Shown here: positions 7,322-14,653 of the stretch, one piece after another | Layout: each line of letters starts with the position of its first letter | Position numbering within the stretch: position 1 is the first letter of the stretch | Origin: Oscillospiraceae bacterium | GTDB taxonomy: Bacteria > Bacillota > Clostridia > Oscillospirales > Oscillospiraceae | Direction of reading: 5' to 3' | Length of the DNA: 44,140 nucleotides | Assembly: GCA_017501695.1 (NCBI GenBank) | Contig: JAFVWL010000077.1 | Coordinates: 1 to 44,140 of the forward strand | The notes under the pieces: model-generated | The model's input: the letters and a program-made list of their open reading frames with translations, nothing else | What the model was told of the DNA's origin: nothing | The model's database searches: none | Made by a program: the position numbers and the translations under genes

Positions 7322-9565
7322 TTACACCTCAAAGGTGATCTGTTTCTCGGGGGAATCTTCCGCCTTCAGCAGCGCGCCGGCGGCGGGAATCGTTTTGCAG
7401 CGGTAGCGGCTTTCGTTAACGATGCCGCTGTCCTTCAGAAGCACAGCATGACTCAGAGCTGCTTTTTTCTTCAGAGACAGCACCGCCACGCCCTGGGTGT
7501 TGCGGGTGGTCTTGGGGGCCAGCAGAGCCGTGGAGAATACCGCGGTACGGCCATCGGTGGAATACACCGCCACCTGTTCGTCAGTCTCCAGAGTGATCAG
7601 GCTGCGCAGAGGGCTCTTGTCCGAGAAGGCACCGGTAAGCTTCCGCCGGTTGGTCTTGGTCTCATATGCGGACAGAGGAACTCTGGCTGCCTTGCCGTTT
7701 TCAAAGAAGAACAGCAGGAAGCCCTTGTATTCCCCGGGCAGGACCACATACAGCAGATTCTCCCCCTGCTCGAAGCCCAGCTTCTGGGGCAGGTAATCGC
7801 CAAGCTGAGAGGCCTTGCCGTCGTCAAAATCCGACAGCCGGGATTTATAGCACTGGAATTTGTCCGTAAATACCAGCAGTTCTGCCCGGTTGGTAGTCTC
7901 CCGGGAGAAGGCCAGGCTGTCGCCTTCCTTGAATTTCTGTTCACCGCTCATCCGCAGGGACTGGGCGGTGATTTTTTTCAGGTAGCCTTCTTTGGACACG
8001 AAGACGGTCACGGGATAATCGGGAATGGGTTCCTCTTCCTCCTCCGGCTCGATCTGGGCGGTTTCGTAAACGATCTCGGTTTTCCGGGGCTTGCCGTACT
8101 TTTCAGAAACTTTTTTAAGTTCGGAAATAATAACGTTCTTCAGTTTCCGGGAGCTGTTCAGGGTAGCGCGCAGGTCCGCGATTTCCTTTTCCAGTTCTGT
8201 AATGGCACGGGTCTGCTTCAGGATGTACTCCTTATTGATATTGCGCAGCTTGATTTCCGCCACGAAGTTGGCCTGGATCTCATCGATACCGAAACCGATC
8301 ATCAGATTGGGCACGACCTCGCTTTCCAGCTCTGTTTCCCGGATGATGCGGATAGCCTTGTCGATGTCCAGCAGGATCCGCTCCAGACCCTTCAGCAGGT
8401 GGAGCCGTTCCTCTTTCTTCTGGACCTGGAAGTAAATGCGCCGTTTAATGCAGTCGGTCCGCCAGGCAGTCCACTCCTCCAGGATTTCCCCCACGCCCAT
8501 GACCCGGGGCATACCGGCAATCAGGATGTTGAAATTGCAGGGGAAGCTGTCCTGCAGGGGGGTCAGGCGGAACAGCTTCTGCATGAGCTTCTCCGGCTCC
8601 ACGCCACGCTTCAGGTCGATGGTCAGCTTCAGACCGCCCAGGTCCGTTTCGTCCCGCATATCGGAGATTTCTTTGATTTTCCCCGCCTTGATCAGCTCCG
8701 CGACCTTGTCCATAATGACCTCGGTGGCCGTGGAATAGGGAATCTCGGTGATCTCGATGAGGTTGCCCTCTTTCACATAGCGCCACTTGGCCCGGAGCTT
8801 GAAGCTGCCCCGGCCGGTGGTGTAGATCTCCCGGGTGGTGGCTTCGTCGAACAAAAGCTCCGCGCCGGTGGAGAAATCAGGTCCCGGCAGAGTCTCAAGA
8901 ATGTCGTGGTCCGGGTTGTTCATCAGGGCGATGGCCGTATCACAGACCTCCTTCAGGTTGAAGGAGCAGATATTGCTGGCCATGCCAACGGCGATGCCCT
9001 GGTTGGCGGACACCAGCACGTTGGGGAAGGAGGTGGGCAGGAGGCTGGGCTCCTTCATAGTGGCATCGTAGTTGTCCACCATATCCACGGTGTCGGAATC
9101 GATATCCCGGAACAGCTCCGCGCAGATGGGGTCCAGCTTGGCTTCCGTATAACGGGAAGCGGCATAGGCCATATCCCGGGAATAGACCTTACCGAAGTTG
9201 CCCTTGGAATCCACAAAGGGATGGAGCAGGGTCTCGTTGCCCTTGGCAAGGCGGACCATGGTCTCGTAGATGGCCGCGTCGCCGTGGGGATTCAGCCGCA
9301 TGGTCTGGCCTACAATATTGGCGGACTTGGTCCGGCCGCCGGTAAGCAGGCCCATTTTGTACATGGTGTACAGGAGCTTCCGGTGGGAGGGCTTGAAGCC
9401 GTCGATCTCCGGGATGGCCCGGGAAACGATGACGGACATGGCGTAGGGCATATAGTTGCTTTCCAGAGTCTCGGTGATAGCCTGCTCTGTGGTGGAGCCC
9501 ACCAGGCCCATAACGCCGTCCGTATTGATTTTTTTCTTCTTTTCAGGTTCCTTCTTTTTTGCCAT
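7322..9565 (-). CDS. Type IIA topoisomerase subunit A (ParC-like)
   Basis: A 747-residue breakage-reunion subunit. The catalytic Tyr is Tyr139 in AASRYTEAKL, preceded by Arg138. The tower and coiled-coil region spans roughly 390-490, and the last 220 residues form a weak beta-pinwheel domain without the GyrA-box (QRRGGKG), which points to topoisomerase IV rather than gyrase. In the quinolone region HGDAAIYE, the positions of E. coli GyrA Ser83 and Asp87 are Ala97 and Glu101. A Lys-rich N-terminus (MAKKKEPEKKKK) is unusual and resembles that of the partner subunit. AGAGGAA precedes the ATG. The partner gene lies 12 bases upstream. The sequence is divergent from textbook ParC, so it may be a paralogue specific to this lineage. 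Confidence 0.88.
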   Translation of the reverse strand: MAKKKEPEKKKKINTDGVMGLVGSTTEQAITETLESNYMPYAMSVIVSRAIPEIDGFKPSHRKLLYTMYKMGLLTGGRTKSANIVGQTMRLNPHGDAAIYETMVRLAKGNETLLHPFVDSKGNFGKVYSRDMAYAASRYTEAKLDPICAELFRDIDSDTVDMVDNYDATMKEPSLLPTSFPNVLVSANQGIAVGMASNICSFNLKEVCDTAIALMNNPDHDILETLPGPDFSTGAELLFDEATTREIYTTGRGSFKLRAKWRYVKEGNLIEITEIPYSTATEVIMDKVAELIKAGKIKEISDMRDETDLGGLKLTIDLKRGVEPEKLMQKLFRLTPLQDSFPCNFNILIAGMPRVMGVGEILEEWTAWRTDCIKRRIYFQVQKKEERLHLLKGLERILLDIDKAIRIIRETELESEVVPNLMIGFGIDEIQANFVAEIKLRNINKEYILKQTRAITELEKEIADLRATLNSSRKLKNVIISELKKVSEKYGKPRKTEIVYETAQIEPEEEEEPIPDYPVTVFVSKEGYLKKITAQSLRMSGEQKFKEGDSLAFSRETTNRAELLVFTDKFQCYKSRLSDFDDGKASQLGDYLPQKLGFEQGENLLYVVLPGEYKGFLLFFFENGKAARVPLSAYETKTNRRKLTGAFSDKSPLRSLITLETDEQVAVYSTDGRTAVFSTALLAPKTTRNTQGVAVLSLKKKAALSHAVLLKDSGIVNESRYRCKTIPAAGALLKAEDSPEKQITFEV

Positions 9566-9577
9566 TTTGCGTTCCTC

Positions 9578-11560
9578 TTAGGAAATATCCGCCAGATCCA
9601 GATATCTGGCACCGTTTTCGGCGATGAAATTCTTTCGCTCCGCCAGAGCGTCACCCAGGAGGATGTCGAAATACCATGCGGTGCGTTCCGCGTCCTCGGG
9701 CATGACCTTGATAAGGCGGCGGGTCTCCGGGTTCATGGTGGTCATCCACATCATCTCCGGGTCGTTCTCGCCCAGACCCTTGGACCGCTGGATGGCAACC
9801 TTCTTCCCTTCCAGGCTCTTGAGGATCTTTGCCTTCTCACCCTCGGTATAGGCAAACCAGGTCTTGTCCTTGCAGGTGATCTCGAACAAGGGAGACTCGG
9901 CGATATACACATAGCCGTCCCGGATCAGCGTGGGACACAGCCGGTAGATCATGGTCAGGATCAGGGTTCGGATCTGGAAGCCGTCGTAGTCAGCATCGGT
10001 ACAGATAACCACCTTGCTCCAACGGAGCTGGGAGATGTCGAAGCTGGACAGTTCCTTGGACTTCTTTCCCTGAACCTCCACGCCACAGCCCAGGACCTTC
10101 ATCAGGTCGGTGATGATGGGGCTGGCGAAGATTTTATTGTAGTCCGCCTTCAGGCAGTTGAGGATCTTACCGCGGACGGGCATGATTCCCTGGAATTCCG
10201 CATCCCGGGACAGCTTGACAGAGCCCAACGCGGAATCGCCCTCCACGATATAAAGCTCCCGGACGGCGGTATCCTTGCTGCGGCAGTCCACGAATTTCTG
10301 GACCCGGTTGGCGATATCGATGGTGCCGGAAAGCTTCTTCTTGACGCTGGATTTCGTCCTTTCCGCCGATTCTCTGGCCCGTTTGTTCACCAGGATCTGG
10401 TCTGCCGCCCGGTCCGCGTCCTGCTTATTCTCGATGAACCAGATCTGGAGCTGTTCCTTGAAGAAGGCGGTCATCGCCTCCTGGGTGAACTTGGAGTTTA
10501 CAGATTTCTTGGTCTGATTCTCAAAGCAAGCGATGGTGGAGAAGCAATTGGTTACCAGAACCAGGCTGTCCTGGATGTCCTGGTATAGGATTTTGCTCTC
10601 GTCCTTCTTATATTTGCCGGACTCCCGGATATATTTATCGAAAGCCGCGGTAAAGCCCAGGCGCACAGCCCGGTCCGGACTGCCGCCGTACTCCAGCCAG
10701 GAAGAGTTGTGGTAGAATTCTGTGCGGCTGACCTGCTTGGAGAAGCAGAAGCAAGTCGTGATTTTCAGCTTCATCTCCGGACGGTTCTCCGCATCCCGGC
10801 CCCGGCGTTCCGTCTCCCAGTAGGCAGGCATGGTGAAAGCATTGTCCCCCACCATTTCGTTGATATACTGGCGGATGCCGTCTTCGTAGAGATATTCCTC
10901 TTCCTCAAACTTCTTGCCTACCTGATAGCGGAAGCGGAAGGTGGTGCCCTTATTCACCGCAGCCTGGCGCCGCAGCACATCCCGATAGTATTCCACGGGA
11001 ATGTCAATATCCGTAAAGACCTGGGTATCCGGCCGCCAGCGGAAGCAGGAGCCGGTCTTTTTCCGGTCCACAGGAGACTTCTTCAGGCCGCCGATATTCC
11101 GGCCACGCTCGAAGTGCAGATCATAGCGGAAGCCATCCCGGCGAATTACCGCGTCGAAATACTCGGAGGCATACTGGGTAGCACAGGAGCCCACACCGTT
11201 CAGGCCCAGGCTGTACTCATAATTCTCGCCATTCTCGCCGTATTTGCCACCGGCATAAAGCTCGCAGAAAACCAGCTCCCAGTTGAAGCGCTTCTCTTTC
11301 TCATTGTAGTCCACAGGGCAGCCCCGGCCAAAGTCCTCGATCTCCACGGACAGGTCCTCGTATCGGGTGACCACGATCAAATCGCCGTGCCCTTCCCGGG
11401 CCTCGTCGATGGCGTTGGACAGAATCTCAAACACCGCGTGTTTGCAGCCCTCCAGGTCGTCAGAGCCAAAGATGATGGCGGGACGCTTGCGGACCCGGTC
11501 CTCACCCTTCAGCATAGAAATGCTTTCGTTTCCGTATTGTTCTTGCTTTTTCTTCGCCAT
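9578..11560 (-). CDS. Type IIA topoisomerase subunit B (ParE-like)
   Basis: A 660-residue ATPase subunit. The GHKL parts are EILSNAIDEA, DFGRGCPV (normally DNGRGIPV) and SLGLNGVGSCATQYAS (normally GGLHGVG), so the ATP lid differs from the consensus. The TOPRIM parts are ELYIVEGDSALGS, MPVRGKILN and CTDADYDGFQIRTL, with the Glu and the DxD pair in place. IQRSKGLGEND near the C-terminus matches the family. It is the first gene of an operon with the ParC-like subunit, and both proteins begin MAKKK. A near-consensus promoter lies about 40 bases upstream. Together they should decatenate or relax DNA using ATP. Confidence 0.88.
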   Translation of the reverse strand: MAKKKQEQYGNESISMLKGEDRVRKRPAIIFGSDDLEGCKHAVFEILSNAIDEAREGHGDLIVVTRYEDLSVEIEDFGRGCPVDYNEKEKRFNWELVFCELYAGGKYGENGENYEYSLGLNGVGSCATQYASEYFDAVIRRDGFRYDLHFERGRNIGGLKKSPVDRKKTGSCFRWRPDTQVFTDIDIPVEYYRDVLRRQAAVNKGTTFRFRYQVGKKFEEEEYLYEDGIRQYINEMVGDNAFTMPAYWETERRGRDAENRPEMKLKITTCFCFSKQVSRTEFYHNSSWLEYGGSPDRAVRLGFTAAFDKYIRESGKYKKDESKILYQDIQDSLVLVTNCFSTIACFENQTKKSVNSKFTQEAMTAFFKEQLQIWFIENKQDADRAADQILVNKRARESAERTKSSVKKKLSGTIDIANRVQKFVDCRSKDTAVRELYIVEGDSALGSVKLSRDAEFQGIMPVRGKILNCLKADYNKIFASPIITDLMKVLGCGVEVQGKKSKELSSFDISQLRWSKVVICTDADYDGFQIRTLILTMIYRLCPTLIRDGYVYIAESPLFEITCKDKTWFAYTEGEKAKILKSLEGKKVAIQRSKGLGENDPEMMWMTTMNPETRRLIKVMPEDAERTAWYFDILLGDALAERKNFIAENGARYLDLADIS

Positions 11561-11599
11561 AATTCCTACCTGCCATAGTTATCCATAATATTCTAATAT

Positions 11600-11628
11600 A
11601 TTATACGAAATATCCCACGTAAAGTCAA
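11600..11628 (-). promoter_or_regulatory. Promoter of topoisomerase operon
   Basis: On the minus strand TTGACT and a perfect TATAAT are separated by 17 bases, about 40 bases before the ParE-like start codon. Confidence 0.85.
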
Positions 11629-11664
11629 CCGTTCCCAAATTTTCACCGACCATACGATTTTTTC

Positions 11665-11693
11665 TTGCATCAAGCGCCGGAACACAGTATAAT
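11665..11693 (+). promoter_or_regulatory. Promoter of TIR-domain gene
   Basis: TTGCAT and a perfect TATAAT are separated by 17 bases, ending 35 bases before the ATG. It is divergent from the topoisomerase promoter, 36 bases away. Confidence 0.8.
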
Positions 11694-11728
11694 AAATTTC
11701 GACAAGGAACAGGAAAGGCGGAGAAAGC

Positions 11729-13081
11729 ATGGCCGGAAAAAGAGTATTTATCGGATGGACCGGAGAGAGCAGGTATATTGCCGACAAAATCGGCCTTCAA
11801 CTGAATCAACGGGGGTTTGAAACCATCGTAGGCGGCGAGGACAAGGATTCCTCCATGTTTGTAGGCACCACGGTCATCGACCAAATGAACCGCGCCGAGA
11901 TGGCGATCCTGCTGTTCGAGCAGCGGTCCCCGGAAAAAGGCGGCGGTGTCAGCGCCAATGTGATGTTCGAGTGGGGTTATCTGCTGCATAAGCTTTCCAA
12001 ATCCAACAACATCCGCATTTTCCTTCTGGATATGGACGACAAGCTTCTGCCCACGGATGTACGGGGCTGTTGGTTCTGCCCAATCAAAAAGCCTGCCGCC
12101 GGCACACCGGAGGAAAAGGAGCAGATGTATGGCACAGTGGCGGAGGAGATCGTTCAGAAATTCCTGGAGCGCAACGCTGCCGACGGCTTCATCGGCGACA
12201 AGCTGGATTGCTTTGACCGGTGGGAGGAAACCAAGCAGCTTATTTTGAACTATAACGGCAACGAGCGGATCTCCTACAGGCTGATCTACGGTCTGCAAAT
12301 GTGCATTTACACCGGTAAATCCAAAATCATTTATGACAAACTTCAGGAGATCCGCAGCCAGTCCGGCATTCATCCGGAGCTGAAGCAGGTGATCAACTGT
12401 GCCATGGCCTGCCTGAACGTGTTTATCACCACCCACAATCTGACCACCAATCTGTCTGAAAACCAATTTTTGATGTTAATGGAAGATCTTCAGGTGCTCC
12501 GGTTGGATCAGGTCAAGGATCCGGACCTGGCTGCCTGGTGCAACATTTTCCGCCAGGATAAAATGGAGCTGTGTTTTGAGTTCTACGCCAACAGTCTGTC
12601 CGGCGAAGAGAAACACAGCGCCCTGCACAACGCGGTGCAGAAATGCCAACGGATTCTGCGTATGCTGGACAAGCAGATCGCCGCAAACAGTGCTGACAAA
12701 TATTTCGCCATGCTGTATCAGGGCTTCACCCACAGGAATCTGTATCTGCTCTATAAGGCATTGGAAAAGCTGAACGATCCGGATATCAAGCCCGAAGACA
12801 TCGCGTTCCAATGCGCCGAGTCCCTGAAATACCGGGAAGCTCTGTATTTTTACTATAAGGATTCCCACAGCCCCCGGGCAATTGCCATGGACTATATCAC
12901 CCAGGAATACCTTCTCGGTCTGGTGGAGCAATACCAATTCGAGCTCGACCCGGATTTGAAGGAGGATATGAGCATCATGATCCAGGGCATCCTGCTTCGG
13001 GTTCGGGAGAATTATGATATCCGCAACATGATCTACTCCCGGATCATGGAAGCGGTTTCCGGAATTCCCGAGATCAAATAG
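11729..13081 (+). CDS. TIR-like domain protein with helical C-terminal domain
   Basis: A 450-residue protein. Residues 1-125 match the TIR-like nucleotide-binding fold found in bacterial immune effectors: VFIGWTGES at the first strand, GTTVIDQMNRAEMAILLF in the middle, and NVMFEWGYLLHKL with the candidate catalytic Glu81, equivalent to the NxxFExG of known TIR NADases. Residues 150-450 are almost all helical, rich in Tyr and Leu, without a domain I recognise, possibly TPR-like. The start has GGAG seven bases upstream. The gene has its own promoter and terminator and no cyclase or SIR2 partner, so it would act alone. A role in defence by NAD depletion is inference from the domain. Confidence 0.75.
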   Translation: MAGKRVFIGWTGESRYIADKIGLQLNQRGFETIVGGEDKDSSMFVGTTVIDQMNRAEMAILLFEQRSPEKGGGVSANVMFEWGYLLHKLSKSNNIRIFLLDMDDKLLPTDVRGCWFCPIKKPAAGTPEEKEQMYGTVAEEIVQKFLERNAADGFIGDKLDCFDRWEETKQLILNYNGNERISYRLIYGLQMCIYTGKSKIIYDKLQEIRSQSGIHPELKQVINCAMACLNVFITTHNLTTNLSENQFLMLMEDLQVLRLDQVKDPDLAAWCNIFRQDKMELCFEFYANSLSGEEKHSALHNAVQKCQRILRMLDKQIAANSADKYFAMLYQGFTHRNLYLLYKALEKLNDPDIKPEDIAFQCAESLKYREALYFYYKDSHSPRAIAMDYITQEYLLGLVEQYQFELDPDLKEDMSIMIQGILLRVRENYDIRNMIYSRIMEAVSGIPEIK

Positions 13082-13088
13082 CGCAGCA

Positions 13089-13122
13089 CCGCCGCTGTCC
13101 GTTGGACAGCGGCGGATTTTTA
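13089..13122 (+). terminator. Terminator of TIR gene
   Basis: CCGCCGCTGTCC / GGACAGCGGCGG hairpin with a short loop followed by ATTTTTATT. It overlaps the last bases of convergent mutY. Confidence 0.88.
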
Positions 13123-14163
13123 TTCGGTTTCCTCCCAGAACTGGCGGAAGGCTGTGGGCAGAGCGGCGGTTTCGTTGATTTCCTCGGGTGTCAGCCATAT
13201 ATGGCGGTCCGTTTCTGCCGATACCTCCACCCAATAGGTCCGCATTTCCCAGCGGATATGGGTGAAAATGTGCTTCCGTTCGCCCTGGCGAAGGATGTCC
13301 CGGACCTTCAGCCCCATTTTATCCAGCGCAAGCATGGCATCAGGCAGTTCCAGCTTCCCAGGCACATTGGGAAATTGCCACAAGCCCCCAAGCAAGCCCT
13401 GCTCCCCCCGCATTTCCAGAGCGTATTTCCCGTCACAGCGGAGGATAAACACCGTGTACGCCTCCACCCGCTTCTGCCGTTTGGGCAGCTTCACAGGCAG
13501 AGCTTCGGCGGTGCCCCGGGCGTGGGCCAGACAGAATTCCCGGCATGGACATTCCCCGCACCGGGGCTTCCGGTTGGGTCCGCAGAGGGTGGCACCCAGT
13601 TCCATGAGTGCCTGAGTAAAGGCTCCCGCTTCCGGAGGATACACCTGTGCCAAAGCATCCCGGACCTGCTTTTTCCAGGCAGGCTGGTCGATGGGAGTAT
13701 CATCGTCGGTCAGCCGGGAAATGACCCGCAGCACGTTCCCGTCCACCGCGGGGGTGGGGGCATCGTAGCAAATGGAGCAGATAGCTCCGGCGGTATAGTC
13801 ACCGATCCCCGGCAGGGCACGGACCGACGCGTGATCCCGGGGAAAAACCCCATCGTGTTTTTCCAGAATGATCTGGGCAGCCTTCTTCAGGTTACGGACC
13901 CGGCTGTAATACCCCAGGCCCTCCCACAGCTTATGCAGAAGCAGGTCGTCGGCGTTTGCCAGGCTTTCCAGAGTGGGCAGCGCTTCCAGAAAGCGGGCAT
14001 AGTAGCCCCTCACCGCCTCCACCCGGGTCTGCTGAAGCATGATCTCCGACAGCCACACATGGTAGGGCTCCCGGTCAGCCCGCCAGGGCAGGTCCCGGCG
14101 ATGGACAGCGTACCAGGGAAGCAGGGCCTCCGGAAGGCGGCCGTATATTTCGTTATGGCTCAT
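13120..14163 (-). CDS. mutY: A/G-specific adenine glycosylase
   Basis: A 347-residue base-excision repair enzyme that removes adenine mispaired with 8-oxoguanine. The catalytic Glu40 lies in WLSEIMLQQT, the helix-hairpin-helix is LPGIGDYTAGAI, and the Asp of PAVDGN is Asp141. The iron-sulfur cysteines are Cys194, 202, 205 and 211 (spacing 7, 2, 5, one residue longer than the E. coli 6, 2, 5). The C-terminal third is a NUDIX-like 8-oxoG recognition domain (GGLWQFPNVPG). The start has GGAGGG upstream. It diverges from the BlaI-type gene. Confidence 0.95.
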   Translation of the reverse strand: MSHNEIYGRLPEALLPWYAVHRRDLPWRADREPYHVWLSEIMLQQTRVEAVRGYYARFLEALPTLESLANADDLLLHKLWEGLGYYSRVRNLKKAAQIILEKHDGVFPRDHASVRALPGIGDYTAGAICSICYDAPTPAVDGNVLRVISRLTDDDTPIDQPAWKKQVRDALAQVYPPEAGAFTQALMELGATLCGPNRKPRCGECPCREFCLAHARGTAEALPVKLPKRQKRVEAYTVFILRCDGKYALEMRGEQGLLGGLWQFPNVPGKLELPDAMLALDKMGLKVRDILRQGERKHIFTHIRWEMRTYWVEVSAETDRHIWLTPEEINETAALPTAFRQFWEETE

Positions 14164-14187
14164 AGGCTCCCTCCGTTTCTTTTCTCT

Positions 14188-14217
14188 ATTTTACAGGAAT
14201 CCGGGGGATTCTGTCAA
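14188..14217 (-). promoter_or_regulatory. Promoter of mutY
   Basis: On the minus strand TTGACA and TAAAAT are separated by 18 bases, 25 bases before the ATG. Its -35 lies only seven bases from the -35 of the divergent BlaI promoter. Confidence 0.7.
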
Positions 14218-14224
14218 GTTCCTC

Positions 14225-14253
14225 TTGACAAATTGGTTTATCGGTGATAAACT
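14225..14253 (+). promoter_or_regulatory. Promoter of blaI/blaR-like pair
   Basis: TTGACA and TAAACT are separated by 17 bases. The -10 lies inside the first of two inverted repeats that are likely BlaI-type operators. Confidence 0.75.
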
Positions 14254-14273
14254 GGGTTTATAGATAATAAACC
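14237..14273 (+). promoter_or_regulatory. Two inverted-repeat operators for the BlaI-type repressor
   Basis: TTTATC-GGT-GATAAA (14237-14251) covers the spacer and -10 element, and GGTTTAT-AGATA-ATAAACC (14255-14273) covers the likely transcription start. Both share TTTAT/ATAAA half-sites, unlike the TACA/TGTA half-sites of staphylococcal BlaI. Position and symmetry suggest autoregulation by the gene directly downstream. Confidence 0.65.
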
Positions 14274-14288
14274 AAAGGAGGTATCCCT

Positions 14289-14651
14289 ATGGATGAAATG
14301 AAGCTGGGTGTGGTAGAATCCCGGTTCGCGGATATTATTTGGAGCCATGAGCCCCTCCATTCCCGGGACCTGGTGAAGCTGTGTGAGGCAGAGCTGAACT
14401 GGAAGAAGCCCACCACCTACACGGTCCTGCGGAAACTCTGTGAGCGGGGCCTTTTCCGCAACGACGGCGGCACCGTCACCGCCGTAATTTCCCGGCAGGA
14501 TTTTTATGCCATGCAGAGCCGCCGGTTTGTGGAAGAAACCTTTGAGGGCAGTCTTCCGGCCTTCCTGGCCGCATTTACGGCACGGAAGGAGCTGTCCGCC
14601 CAGGAGGTGGCGGAGATCCGCCGGATGATCGCCGCCTATGAGGAGGGGTGA
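14289..14651 (+). CDS. BlaI/MecI-family transcriptional repressor
   Basis: A 120-residue winged-helix repressor. The family pattern is seen in ESRFADIIWSHEPLHSRDLV, the recognition helix KKPTTYTVLRKLCERGLF (45-62), and a C-terminal dimerization part with FVEETFEGSLPAFLAAF, where BlaI and MecI are cut by their sensor. AAAGGAGG lies eight bases before the ATG. It is translationally tied to the M56 peptidase that follows (stop and start a few bases apart), the classic repressor/sensor pair. The two inverted repeats in its own promoter are its likely binding sites. Confidence 0.92.
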   Translation: MDEMKLGVVESRFADIIWSHEPLHSRDLVKLCEAELNWKKPTTYTVLRKLCERGLFRNDGGTVTAVISRQDFYAMQSRRFVEETFEGSLPAFLAAFTARKELSAQEVAEIRRMIAAYEEG

Positions 14652-14653
14652 CC

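Noticed and set aside
6362-10588. A 1408-codon open frame on the plus strand opposite YitT and the topoisomerase genes
   Set aside because: It spans several real genes on the other strand, has no recognisable domain and ignores their boundaries.
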